Shown: positions 34,762 to 45,465 of the stretch, in pieces
How the letters are laid out: every line of letters begins with the position of its first letter
Position numbering within the stretch: position 1 is the stretch's first letter
Assembly (NCBI GenBank): GCA_030247855.1
Contig: JAPDRN010000030.1
Coordinates: forward strand, 1-64,000
Direction of reading: 5' to 3'
DNA length: 64,000 nucleotides
Source: Knufia peltigerae
Taxonomy: Eukaryota; Ascomycota; Eurotiomycetes; Chaetothyriales; Trichomeriaceae
Position numbers and translations under genes: made by a program
The notes under the pieces: generated by a model
What the model was told of the DNA's origin: nothing
The model's database searches: none
Seen by the model: only the letters and a program-made list of their open reading frames with translations

Positions 34762-36729
34762 GATGGATAAATTCCCTTGTAGTAGTGAGTGGGTGACCAG
34801 ATTACGATTTGATCATGCGCAGTCAGTCAGTCTCTCTTCCCAGTCTGCGCTGAGATAGATTGTGAAGCATACTTAAGTATTATATGGATCCTTGTTGTCC
34901 CTCCACACGGTGCCTGCTGGAGGGCGGAAAGGTGGACTCCATATTGGGGGCCATTATCTGATGCCTGGTCGAGCTGTGGAGACGGATGAATACATGCGCC
35001 GTTAAGAACGAGCGAGAGGGCCTTGCACAGTCCGCTCCACAAAAGATCAGGGAGTCGGTAATGCGTGATCCAGAACATGTAGATTGGGAGCCCTTCGATA
35101 TCTGTTTCACTCTCTCATAGAGAACTCTCAACAAGGGAGAATCGAACAACGAACTCGCCCTGAAGTGTATAGGAGGTTAAAGAGAAAGATGTATATTCCA
35201 GCGACCAGCAAATCGGTCATCGGCCAAGGGAAAAACGCTGTAGGCTGTAGCTCTCAATGACGTCTCAATCAGATTACCAACCGGATGACAGAGCCTTGCA
35301 ATAATGGGAAATCTGCCTCGCACAAGACATATGAGATGCATAGAAGTGCATCTTCCGATCCTGGGAGAAGGAATTGATTGTTGCCTAGTTGTAGATGTCG
35401 ATGGGATTGTGGAGTGCGAGACCAACAAAGAACAATTTATGGTCACCACCCCTGGCAAGGCTTGAATGTGCCGATGTGGATACCTTCAAGTCTGTAGTCC
35501 AGAGTTGACCTGTTGCTATTTCTGTCTACCATTGTACTTGTACGAGTACGCATTGATGGATTGACCAGTTGAATTGATTGAAAAGACCAAAAGGCCTTCA
35601 CTTACTCGATTTTCATGCCCCTTCCAGTCCGTGCCCAGACCCGAAGCAGCGAAGATCCTCTGGTATGGTTTCAACCTCTTTCCACGTCCACGGGCGTATT
35701 CGGTCGAATTGAAAAACATGAAGGCGTTAAACCCGAGATTTCTCAGGTCACGCGCATAATCATGTCAGTTATTAATGTCGAAATTGCTTACCATCAATAG
35801 TTAGTACGGAGCATTCATACTGTGAATCCCTCAAGGACCACAGCCTTGGTTGCATAATAAATGATCGCACTGCTCTTAAGCTCAACACACTCACACAGAC
35901 GGTGCTACTTTTAAGACGACCCGCTCACGGCTCACTCTCTTCTCACTCTTCTTCTCACTCTTTTGCCCATGCTCTTACACAATTTTATAGTAATTCAATT
36001 TTTACTACCGAGGGCTTCTTACGGCGATGTTGCAAGAGCCATGACTTGACACTTGGCACGCCCGCGCTGTAACCATTTCAAACCAGTGGTAAGAGTGCGG
36101 ACGTCGTGGCGTTCACCCAATCCTCGTCTCCGAAACACGGCATGTCATGAGCGATTGACAGCTGAATCAAATCTTCTAGTCATCTGAAAAAGAAATGGCG
36201 AAAGAACATGAGACTTCATGCGTATCGTACTGATTGTGTGTTGGATAATGTGACTTTACCGCCCAACATGATTCGTAGCCAGTTTTCTGTGGCTCTGCAG
36301 ACTTATTCTACCCGATCAAGGTCTAGTAGAAACTTCCGACCACCAGCGGATCGATGAAAATAAGAAAACCCGAGAGTCTGAATGATAACAGGATCTCCGA
36401 ATCTATGCAATTCTCGCCGTTTTCCAAGCGCAGAGCCTTGGTGACAGCTCTCTTTTGAGAGAAGTGTAATAAGTTCAGCCCTCACAGTCGACGTTGATGT
36501 GCCCCACCGTCAGCATTTGATGACAGCAACCGTGTTAAGACGATGCGGCCTCGGCTCTGGGCCACCTCCAAAGCCCATGTAACTCGTAAGTGCTCAAACA
36601 AAATGCTTCATTAAGTCACACCGGGCCAAGAGCTGGTGGTATACAAGACAGGCGAAAACCTTGATTCTTTGTGATCTCTTTCGAAGTGATTGCTCTGATT
36701 AACTCTTGGCCCACGGTCAAACATCCGCA
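34762..36729. other. gene-poor region, about 2 kb
   Basis: The second-longest kind of gap in the window. Frames here are short and lack protein-like features. A CTCACTCTT-rich pyrimidine tract lies at about 35929-35974. The last 300 bp should hold the promoter of the first PhyH gene, with TTAAGTCA at 36611-36618. No transposon ends or terminal repeats were found by eye. Confidence 0.45.
36611..36618 (+). promoter_or_regulatory. TTAAGTCA motif, candidate bZIP site
   Basis: About 112 bp before the PhyH 1 start. The same 8-mer occurs about 70 bp before the SCP2-PhyH start. It resembles a bZIP half-site (GTCA), and a bZIP gene lies in the same group. Inference only. Confidence 0.25.
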
Positions 36730-37563
36730 ATGGGTTCTACAGCACAAGGTCCGAGACCATCAGAGATGTCGAATAACACGACGGCCGCAAAACAACATCT
36801 TCGCGAGGAGGGGTGGTGTATCATACCGGAGGTCTTGACGAAGGAGCAAACACAAGAGGTTTTGGCTTGCCTGTGGAAAGCCAAAGAAGCAAGCGAGAGA
36901 CAAGGAGATCCGACCCGGCTCGACTTCTTGGATCCCAACGCCAGCAACGTGCGTGTCTTCTACCTCATGCAACTAGACAAAGTCTTTAGAGAACTCATCC
37001 AAAACCCCACGGCCATAGAGATGGTTAAGTCGGTTCTTGGACCCGACTTCCTCATTTCCAACTTCACAGCCAATATTGCAAGGCCGGGGTCGAAGTCCAT
37101 GGGTCTTCATTCCGATATGTCGTTGGTTGTACCCGACCCATGGAAAGAAGTCTGGGCTCTTAACGTTATTTGGTGCTTGACTGATGTATACTTCGAAAAC
37201 GGGGCAACTTTATACATTCCAGGAAGTAACAAGTGGGAATCCCAGTCGGAGGTACCCCGGAATGCTAAACAGCTACTCAAGCCATTCGAAGCAAAAGCAG
37301 GCTCAATCGTAGTGATGGATGGCAGGGTGTGGCACACGAGTGGTGAGAACATTTCCCAGGAAGATCGCGCCTTGCTCTTTGGATACTATACTGCGCCATT
37401 CCTGCGTCAGCAGGTGAACTGGAGCGAAAAACTGGACGCCGAAACGAAACAGAGTCTCTCTCCCGAGATGAAGGAGTGGCTCGGGTTGAGTATCAATGCC
37501 AACCTTGGAAGGGCATTGAATCTCAAATACTTGGACGACCAGTTTGCAGAGGATAATAACTAG
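36730..37563 (+). CDS. phytanoyl-CoA dioxygenase (PhyH) family enzyme 1
   Basis: A single exon of 277 residues. An Fe(II)/2-oxoglutarate dioxygenase with the facial triad H127, D129 (GLHSDM) and H202 (VWHTSGEN), and R213 in EDRALLFGYY placed to bind 2-oxoglutarate. The strand NFTANIARPGSKS and LYIPGSNKWE are typical of PhyH. The family alpha-hydroxylates acyl-CoAs (phytanoyl-CoA) or hydroxylates small secondary metabolites; sequence alone does not decide. No C-terminal SKL-like tripeptide and no obvious PTS2, so it is probably cytosolic. Convergent with the SDR gene (311 bp between stops). First gene of the proposed oxidation cluster. Start: the first ATG of the open frame. Confidence 0.9.
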   Translation: MGSTAQGPRPSEMSNNTTAAKQHLREEGWCIIPEVLTKEQTQEVLACLWKAKEASERQGDPTRLDFLDPNASNVRVFYLMQLDKVFRELIQNPTAIEMVKSVLGPDFLISNFTANIARPGSKSMGLHSDMSLVVPDPWKEVWALNVIWCLTDVYFENGATLYIPGSNKWESQSEVPRNAKQLLKPFEAKAGSIVVMDGRVWHTSGENISQEDRALLFGYYTAPFLRQQVNWSEKLDAETKQSLSPEMKEWLGLSINANLGRALNLKYLDDQFAEDNN

Positions 37564-37874
37564 CAAAATGACGATATTTCCATTGAACTACGTCCAGCGT
37601 TGAGGAACATCTAGATTTCCTAGCACTTTGCACCGACAGCCACTGCTACTGCCAACTAGTTCGCCTAGTTCACTATGATCCCTGATATCCTGTACGATGG
37701 AGACGATGATATGATGGTCTCATCTACCTAAACAAATGCCTTGCGAATGTGAGCCGCGGATGCAATGTTCTTGACAGCCTCAGCCTGATTCTCCCACAAC
37801 TAATCGGGCTCTGTAAGATGCCGAGATACCTTAGTAAACCAGTTTGAAGAACAGAGACGTTGATAGGGCTTACC
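37564..37874. other. convergent intergenic region, 311 bp
   Basis: 3' ends of PhyH 1 and the SDR. Nothing else seen. Confidence 0.5.
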
Positions 37875-38750
37875 TTAAGACCCCATATACTTGAGAAAGT
37901 TGGGGCCGCCCGTGTGGGCGTTCCATCCACCGTCTGCAACAATGGCTATTTTCAACATTCTTAGCTAGTGTCACTCAAGGGGCAAGCCCGATGGCTCGGG
38001 CTGTTGAAGACACGTCAAGGAATTCCGGATCTGCTTACTCTGTCCAGTGATATAAGACGCATCATCTGAAGCCAGAAAGAGGACAGCCTGGCCGACTTCT
38101 TTAGGGTCGGCGCCTCTGTGAATGGGTATACTGTCCAGAAGGACTTGGTGAACAGTTTCATCATCTCTGAACGGAGCCGTCATTGGCGTGATCATGTATC
38201 CTGGGCACACACAATTGGCGCGTATGCCCTCCCGTGCGTGATCCAGAGCCATGACTCGAGTCAGATTGATCAGACCAGCCTTAGCCGCACTGTACGAGCA
38301 CAGCCCAAAGTCGCCAGCAAGACCGGCGGTGCTGGCGGTACTGACAATGGCACCGTGGCCCTGTTTCTGCATTTGAGGTATCACCACTCTAGCCAAGAAG
38401 AACAGTCCACATAGGTTGGTGCGGATAACATCTTGGAATAGAGCCACGTCATGGTCCACTACCGTCGACACTTTAGCCAGTCGAGCTCCGTTGTGGAAAA
38501 GGACATCAAGCCTGCCGAATTGCTGGATACATTTGGCGACAGCCTCCTCACAATCCTTGGGATTCGAAACATCACAGCGGTGGAAGAAGGCTTTGTCGGA
38601 ACCCAATCGCTGTAGGATGTCGCGCTCAGCTATATCCGTCACAAAGACTGTCGCCCCCTCTTGAATAAAGAGCTTGCAAGTATCCTCCCCTAGCCCAGAG
38701 CTGCCTCCTGTAACGAAAACCACCTTTCCCTCGAATCGGTGCCGACTCAT
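37875..38750 (-). CDS. short-chain dehydrogenase/reductase
   Basis: Exons 38039-38750 and 37875-37945 give 260 residues, the classical SDR length. The second, small exon supplies the family C-terminus VADGGWNAHTGG; it is joined through GTAAGC..AATAG in phase 1. Motifs: TGGSSGLG at 14-21 for NAD(P), D61 in CDV, NGA near 86-88, N112, Ser about 138-140, YSAAK at 153-157 (catalytic Y153, K157), and CPGYMITPM. Asp38 at the end of strand 2 (FVTDIA) suggests NAD(H). A hydroxyacyl- or alcohol-dehydrogenase step would fit between the hydroxylase and the BVMO of this group. In-frame sequence extends to 38834, but the ATG at 38750 fits the family start. Confidence 0.92.
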
Positions 38751-39326
38751 GGTTCGTGTAAGTGGTGTAGAGGGAAAGCAAGGGAGTGTTGCGTTCACAA
38801 TCCGAAATGCTCCTTGAAGATCCCGAACAGACAATTTTGAATACGAATGATACCCAATGGGCAGGATATGTCTACAAATCTTTGATCGTACTTCAAGTGA
38901 CGTACACTTTTGATTATCCCTTCTGCGGATCCCACATTAATAGTCACGAATTTCTTACGACAATATTGATCTTTTTAAGAGCGCGTGTAATATGGCTACC
39001 AAGCCTTGCAGAAGAAGAGGACGATCAGCAATCTCCTATAGAGAACGTCTTGACGGATACCCCTCTAAGATAAGAATCATGCTATATACCCTCAGCACGA
39101 AAAGATCCCGAAGCAGATCGGCACATTGTAGGAAGGCTGTGACTGTCACGAGTCTTCCCCTGCCCAAGGCAGTTGCTCAAGAAATGTGCATGAAATCTGG
39201 ATACACCTATGGAATGCTCCGTCCGCATTGCAAATTAACCGAGTAGGCACTACTTCGTCATCCGGGTCAAGTTTGTGCATACAAAATCTATATCTCCCTG
39301 TGAGCCCTCGAACCCTGGATGGACCT
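38751..39326. other. intergenic, 576 bp
   Basis: SDR promoter and the 3' end of the acyl-CoA ligase. A TGACGTAC word at about 38898 resembles a bZIP site. No gene. Confidence 0.4.
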
Positions 39327-41140
39327 TTACAATTTGGAAGTAGCCTGCCTCTTCTTCGCACGGTCCTGATCTCTCAGGATACGACGCAGTATTTTCCCGC
39401 TGGGGGACTTGGGGATCACATCGATGAACTCTACACCGCCTCGAAGCTGTTTGTAATGAGCCTTCTCCTTTGCCACATACTGTTGAATGTTGGACACCAG
39501 GACATGGTCATGGTCTTTGGCAGAGGGCGACTTCACCACGAAGGCTTTGGGGACTTCACCCGCTCGATCGTCTTGTACTGGAATCACAGCACAGTCGGCG
39601 ACAGCAGGGTGGTTAAGGAGACATGCTTCAAGCTCGGCGGGTGCAACCTGGTGGCCCTGTTGAACAGGTGTCAGCATTCTGCAGCTTACCGGGGGGATAA
39701 GATATCTTTCGGTCTGCGAACACTTACCTTGACCTTGATCAGTTCTTTGATGCGGTCGACAATCCATACGTGCTCGTTCCCGCTCGGTGCACGGCGGAAG
39801 ACAACCTCATCTCCTGTACGCATATAACGGCCGTCGTTGAGCTCCACGAACGTCTCTTTTGTAGCGGCCTCATTCTTGAAGTATCCTAGCGTAATGGTTG
39901 GACTGCGGACGAGGAGCTCGCCCGGGCGGTCATATTCTGTGATTTCCTGGCCCTTAGGAGTCATCACGCGAGCTGTGTAACCGGGAAGGAGGCTCCCAGA
40001 GCTTCCAAAGTCAATATCGTCAGAGATTGAGCTGCAGACAACTGTACATGTCTCAGTGGTTCCATAGCCTTGACGGATCGCCCAAGAAGGATACACTTGC
40101 TTGAGAGCCTCAGCGGTCTCTTTCCCCAACGGCGCTGCTCCTGTAAAAATTGCCTTGACGCTTGACAAGTCATACTTCTCACAGCGATCCCTGCTCTTGA
40201 CGAGAGAGATGATTATAGGAGGCACCAGATACAAGGTATTTATTTTATATCTCTGGATGCTCTCCAGGCAGTCTCCCAAATCAAACTTTGGGAGGATAAT
40301 GACCGAGTCGCCACGATATGTACCGAGATGGCTGATGACTACCAGACCGTATATATGAGACTGTGGGAGGAGCCCCAGGACGATGTCTCGGTAATTCCGT
40401 CCACCGGTCGCCTCGCGCATCTTCGATTCATATGTAGTGATCTGGATGGTATTTGCGATCACGTTCCGATGAGAGATCATTACTCCCTTGGGCAAGCCAC
40501 TGGTGCCACTGCTGTAGCAAAGGAATGCGGTCTGACGTGCACCCTGGCCCGGGATCCATCTGAGTTCTTCGAGCTCCGGGAGAGATTTACCCTTCTCGAT
40601 CAGTTGAGAGAGAGTCATGATATCTCGAGGATAGCTATCATTGTTGTCGCCTGGCATCTCGCACAAGAACACTCTGGCACGTTGGATGCCGGCTAGCTCT
40701 GCTGCCCTCAGGGCGACTTCGAGAAGAGGCAGGACGGTGAAGAGAGCCTGGGCGCCGGATGAACGGAGCTGATTGGCCAGCTCTTCAGCGTTGTAGACTG
40801 CATTTGCTGGGGTTGAAACACCATTGAGCCTCAAAATGGCCCAGTTGACTGCGGGAATGTCAATGGTGTTGAGAGCAAACACTCCCACCACTTTGTCGAA
40901 CTCGGTTCCTTCATTCACGCCCCAGTCTAGCTCGTGTGCCAGAGCCCGAGCAAGGCGCGCGGTCCTTTCTTTCAGCCCCCTTGAGCTGATGCGGGTTCCA
41001 GTCAATCCATCCACGTATGGATCGAGAGAGCTCGCAAACGGAGCTCGACCATGTTGCTCATCGAAGATGAAGTCGAACAGGTTCACAGTATCCGGAACTT
41101 CAGGTAGTGTAGGCACCCAGGAAGGAGAGACGAAAACCAT
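39327..41140 (-). CDS. peroxisomal acyl-CoA ligase, 4-coumarate-CoA ligase-like (ends in SKL)
   Basis: Exons 39728-41140 and 39327-39656 give 580 residues. It belongs to the ANL superfamily: P-loop YSSGTSGLPKG (209-219), ISHRN, QGYGTTE (357-363), YMRTGDEV, the IVDRIKELIKVKGHQVAP hinge crossing the intron, and the catalytic lysine K559 in PKSPSGKILRR. It adenylates a carboxylic acid with ATP and makes its CoA thioester. The last three residues are SKL, a perfect PTS1 signal, so it should be imported into peroxisomes. Relatives act on aromatic, fatty or isoprenoid acids. Divergent from the bZIP gene (606 bp). An in-frame ATG at 41203 would add 21 residues; 41140 matches the usual MVFVSPSW start. 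Confidence 0.95.
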
Positions 41141-41746
41141 TTTGTGTTGGAGCTGCTCGAACCGAACGAGATCCCAGTCCGCGCATGGCGATTGAGAGTC
41201 CAACAGTGTGAGGCATCAATACCATCTATCGCATTGTTTTGTAGAGCTTGGCGAAGTCTATCAACACAGTTGTTGTGCCTCCGGAAATGAGCTTCATTGC
41301 CCAAAGGCCGAGGCAGTGGCACAAGCCGTGGGTTATGTCACGAAATGCTGACACTCTCACAATGCTCGTCATTCCCCATTCGCCTAGCTTAGGTTGGTCT
41401 CGATCTGGAGACCAAATTTGTACCAAGATCACAGCCTAACCTGGATAGAGAAGGGGCCAGGAACACCAAACTTCACCCACGATTCGGTTCCGAAGACTCA
41501 AGGCCTGGCAATTAGGCAGGATTGGGGATGGCGTTTGAAGGGTTGCCCAAAATCCCCACCCACCCGTCCGGGGAGAAAGCATGGAGACTGAGTCTGGAGT
41601 CTTGGACTTGGAGCGGGGGAAACAGGAGACTCACAAGACCTTCCACCTCAGTTCAGTTTAATTCTGCATCGGTGACTACATCGACAGCATCAAAGCATTC
41701 TATCTGTAATCATTGAATTGTATGCTTAAGCCTTCCACTCGCCATC
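41141..41746. promoter_or_regulatory. divergent promoter region, acyl-CoA ligase / bZIP
   Basis: 606 bp between the two divergent start codons. It contains a CCTAGCTTAGG near-palindrome at about 41383 and the partly matching CCTAACC at about 41437, plus TTATGTCAC and CTGACA words near 41333-41355. It would let one regulator control itself and the ligase together. No binding site is proven. Confidence 0.4.
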
Positions 41747-43652
41747 ATGCCTAGTGCAGCCACCTCCCGAACAAACTCTGCGTCAGCAACTTCAAAACGT
41801 GACCAGAGCTTGGAGACCCGGCGAATGCGCAACAGGATCTCTCAGAAAGCCTTCCGGGCTCGACGGGCTATGCGTCTGAAGGATCTCGAGGAGCGTCTGC
41901 AAACTGGACCATGTTCAGACGCTGAGCGAGTAAGGCAACTCCAGGACCAGAACATAGAGCTGCGTGAGCAGCTCCTCGAATGTCATCAGAAGTTCAACAG
42001 CCTACAAGTCTCGTTGAATGCCCTAGCCCGGTCGAGCGCACTCGTGCTGGGCATTGCTAATGTGGACCCTGTAGACGAGGTATGCGGAACCCAGCAGCAA
42101 TGGTGCAATGCATTGACATTCTACTCTAGACTGGAGCATATTCTGAAACCGTTTGCGTGAGGTGCAATCGGGCACCAACTGAGCAAGATGATGAAGTTGT
42201 CGGCGACGTGGCCATAACAAGTCCCAACCAGCCTACGCACCAAACTTCGCCACCCAGCGAATCCCAGAGGCCGGTGCAGGAGTTGCCAGTTATAAGCAGC
42301 ATCATTGACGTTGCTAATCCTATGGCCGGGCCGATCACTACCACCGAAGGAGAGCATACAAGCACCTATGCAGTAACACAGCCCGATCATTTAACGATTT
42401 CAGATCATGAGCAGCACGACAACATGGCTCCCGTGAATCTATCGCCGGAGATCGATGCGTTTGAGATTGACCCTGTTCTCGCGACAGAAGATGGATACCA
42501 ACCCCCTGGACCTGCAATGGATCTGATTTTCCCACATGATCTGGGCCCAGGAAACTATGTCAATATTCTAGAACTCTGTCCAGCCCTGAAGTATGAGTCA
42601 CTCAGTGTGAAAAGAACCAACTCACCCTTCTCCGACCACATTGACGCGCTGGAGCAAAGTATTGGGTTGGCAGCTTTCCCTTGGAATGCATCAAATGCCC
42701 GAGATAACGGGTAAGTGTCACCCGGTGTTTCTTGTCTGTAATCTACCAGTTGATTACAGCTGACTGACAACTGTACAGAGTTCTCGGGTCCATCGGATCC
42801 ATTCTGTTGACTTTTGTGAGTTTATCGTGGCAATCGATGATGGCATGGCATACGCACACCAAAGCCCACGTGCCTCTGAGGGAGCTCACGGCATGGCGGA
42901 TCTGTCGGACGCCTGACAGATACAGGAAGATCGCACGCTGCTACCAGCCCACAATGCTTCAGATGAGCATGCCGCATCCCAGCATCATCGACTGGATCCC
43001 GTGGCCAGAACTGCGAGACAAGCTTATTATTCATCACTCGGCCAATCCTTCACTTGACTCGCTCATCTGCGACATTGGAAACTCGTACGTTGTGCAGGGT
43101 GATCTCTCGCTATTGATCAAATGTCCGCAACATGTTTTCGGCTATGTTGGCGTCTGGGATTTGGTGCGATCGATTGCTCCAGAGGCGACATTTTCCCTCG
43201 GATGTGCAGAAGATCGCCAGGAGCGGACATGGGGACCTGTTCGACCTGGGTCATTCTCTCCTGACACGCCAATACACCACCTGAACACTGATGACTCGCA
43301 CTCCACCGACTTTCAAAACTTGAGTCTTCCAGTAGCAGATGCAAATGTCCTGTTCTCATCCAGAGAATTGGCTGCACAGGCATTCAAAATTCTTAGGATG
43401 GATAGCGGAGCATTCAATTTTCGCCTAGATCCCGCCTTCTTTGGACGACACCCGGAACTATACAGTGACATCCCCAATTTGATGGCTCTTGGAGTCGCAC
43501 TACGTCCCACGTCCCAGGTTCCCATCTCATCGCCACGAGAATTAGATGTCTCGATCATTGGACAGTATCAAGAGGTATCGAAATACCTTATGGGGGTGGC
43601 CTTTGAGCCAAGCCAGCCTTCACATCCTGGTTCAGAAAGCGTCACAGCATAA
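41747..43652 (+). CDS. bZIP transcription factor with DUF3425-type C-terminal domain
   Basis: Exons 41747-42079, 42130-42710 and 42779-43652 give 595 residues. The basic region RRMRNRISQKAFRARR (25-40, with N29 and R37 as base-contacting positions) runs into a leucine-type coiled coil from about residue 43 to 85. After a long polar linker, the C-terminal part has PTMLQMSMPHPSIIDWIPWPELRDKLI and a later LIKCPQHVFGYVGVWDL, which match the fungal DUF3425 region found in many bZIP regulators. It probably controls this gene group, since it shares a promoter region with the acyl-CoA ligase. Intron 1 removes a stop-containing stretch (GTATGC..CTAG). Target genes are inference. Confidence 0.88.
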
Positions 43653-44142
43653 AAGATAAGAACCTGCTGCAATATTCTCTAGTACGAGGTTGTGCATGAA
43701 GAAAATCTCTTGGAACTTGATATTGTGTCAATTAGCAAACACACAAGACATAAGACAATATGTTTTTGACCGTAAATCATAGAGGTTCTCTGGCGGGGCT
43801 AGTCTACCAACAAACAACCTGCGGATAGGTTCTTCCTCAAGAAACAGCCAAACAGGGCACTGCTTTTATATTAGAGGACTCGCGCTGCCTCCAAGTTATG
43901 GCCTTGGTGTGATCAAGAATAATCCACTGGTGCCAATGGAACAGCATCATTGATCGGAGCTACAAGAGTGGTAAACCTTTCCTCACCCGGCATGGGGAAT
44001 GCTGACAAACAGAAGGATGACACCTGCAGTACCCTTTCCCGTAACACAAGATATAAGTCCATTACTTAAGTCAACTTCAAGTAGTATTACTTACTTGATG
44101 CTCACAGCGTGCAACTAGCCGCGAATCCGCACTTAATCGAAC
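43653..44142. other. intergenic, 490 bp
   Basis: 3' end of the bZIP gene and promoter of the SCP2-PhyH gene, with TTAAGTCA at 44066-44073. No gene. Confidence 0.45.
44066..44073 (+). promoter_or_regulatory. TTAAGTCA motif, candidate bZIP site
   Basis: About 70 bp before the SCP2-PhyH start; identical to the word upstream of PhyH 1. Its role is inferred only from recurrence. Confidence 0.25.
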
Positions 44143-45465
44143 ATGGCACAAGCAAATGGTCTCTACAAAGTTGATGGAACGACAGCAACTCTTCCAGGCG
44201 TTGGATGTCAGCAAGTGCGAACCTTGAAAAATGTCGTCAAGAGAGATGACCGACCTCTGGCTTTGTCTCTCATCGAGGAAAGGTTGCCAAAAATGGCATC
44301 TCTGCGGGCAGTGTTGTCTCTAGACCTGGGCTTCGACGACGGTCCGATCTATATCGACGCTAGGGAGGAGCCCAGGATTGTTCACGAGATTGACTGTGAA
44401 CCGAATTGCATTCTGAAGACTAAGCCGGACTACATCAGACAGTTCGTGGAGGGCAAGCTTGAGCCTCGTTATGGTTTATTCAAAGACGGATTCTTTGATG
44501 AAACGACTTTGCCCAAGGGCGAGATCAAAGTAGCAGTCAAGTTTGCAGACATGTTGTGCCCAGAGTCTCCCGTCCACCCGGAGATCCCAGTCGGTCGAGA
44601 GCTTCCAACGCCTACCGAGGACCTTGATCGAGTCCTGACCGACATTAGGGAATTCGGCTACGGGTTGGTCAAGGATGCCTTGGACCCAGAACAGGTGAAA
44701 GTGCTCAAGTCGGCTGTTGAACAACAGGCACGAGGAGAGACAGATGCAGGAGTCGCCAAAAAAGACGGAGGGCCAAAAGCTCCGAACCAGCGTATCTGGA
44801 CCCTTGTCAACAAGGGGCAGGAGTTCCACGATCTTCTTGAGCATCCGCTCATCGACGAGGTCGTGCCAGAACTGCTGGGTGAGCACGCTCTCCTACACAG
44901 CTACAGTGCCAACATCGCACGGCCAGGGAATGTGCCGATGATGCTCCATACTGATCAAGTGGCGATCCAACCTCCGCTGAGGAGCATCTTCTATGGCCTC
45001 AACATCATGTGGTTTTTGACAGACATCACCCGTGAGAATGGTGGAACCAGGATTTTCCCGGGCAGTCATGTCGGCAACGTAGCCCCGGATGATCCGTTCG
45101 ACATTACTGGGACCCTTGCTGCCGAAGGCCCTGCAGGAACGGCTCTTGTCTTTGAAAGTCGGCTTTGGCATGCCACAGGCCCTTGCGAGACCACCTCCGG
45201 TGAGCGTCCCGTAATTCTCATGTTTTTCATGAGGTCTTTCATCCGCCAACAGGAAAACAACTTCTTATCTATTCGCCCTGAGGTTGAGGCAACTATGTCG
45301 GATAAAGTCAGGAAGCTATTAGGATATTGTACCACGGGGGCGTTGGGTGGTGTCGAAGGTGAAGTACGAGAGGGTATCTATGTGGAAAGGGTCGAGAATC
45401 CCATTGGTCCCTTCCGTGATTCTCACAAGCACACTCCATATAGGCAGGGCTTGCCCAGTCAGTAG
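44143..45465 (+). CDS. SCP2-like domain fused to phytanoyl-CoA dioxygenase (PhyH 2)
   Basis: A single exon of 440 residues, far longer than a plain PhyH enzyme. Residues about 38-138 look like a sterol-carrier-protein-2 fold: LRAVLSLDLGFDDGPIYID, then DCEPNCILKTKPDYIRQFVEGK, LEPRYGLFKDGFF and PKGEIKVAVKFADML follow the SCP2 order of strands, helix and lipid tunnel. Residues about 160-380 are PhyH: H269, D271 in MLHTDQ, H343 in LWHATGP, and R355. In animals SCP2 delivers phytanoyl-CoA to PhyH, so the fusion suggests a built-in carrier for a hydrophobic acyl-CoA or sterol. No PTS1 (ends PSQ). The PhyH part is firm; the SCP2 part rests on pattern and length. Confidence 0.88.
   Translation: MAQANGLYKVDGTTATLPGVGCQQVRTLKNVVKRDDRPLALSLIEERLPKMASLRAVLSLDLGFDDGPIYIDAREEPRIVHEIDCEPNCILKTKPDYIRQFVEGKLEPRYGLFKDGFFDETTLPKGEIKVAVKFADMLCPESPVHPEIPVGRELPTPTEDLDRVLTDIREFGYGLVKDALDPEQVKVLKSAVEQQARGETDAGVAKKDGGPKAPNQRIWTLVNKGQEFHDLLEHPLIDEVVPELLGEHALLHSYSANIARPGNVPMMLHTDQVAIQPPLRSIFYGLNIMWFLTDITRENGGTRIFPGSHVGNVAPDDPFDITGTLAAEGPAGTALVFESRLWHATGPCETTSGERPVILMFFMRSFIRQQENNFLSIRPEVEATMSDKVRKLLGYCTTGALGGVEGEVREGIYVERVENPIGPFRDSHKHTPYRQGLPSQ

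Noticed and set aside
34762..36729. Possible transposon or decayed element in the 2-kb gap
   Set aside because: No transposase-like frame, terminal repeats or target duplication seen by eye.
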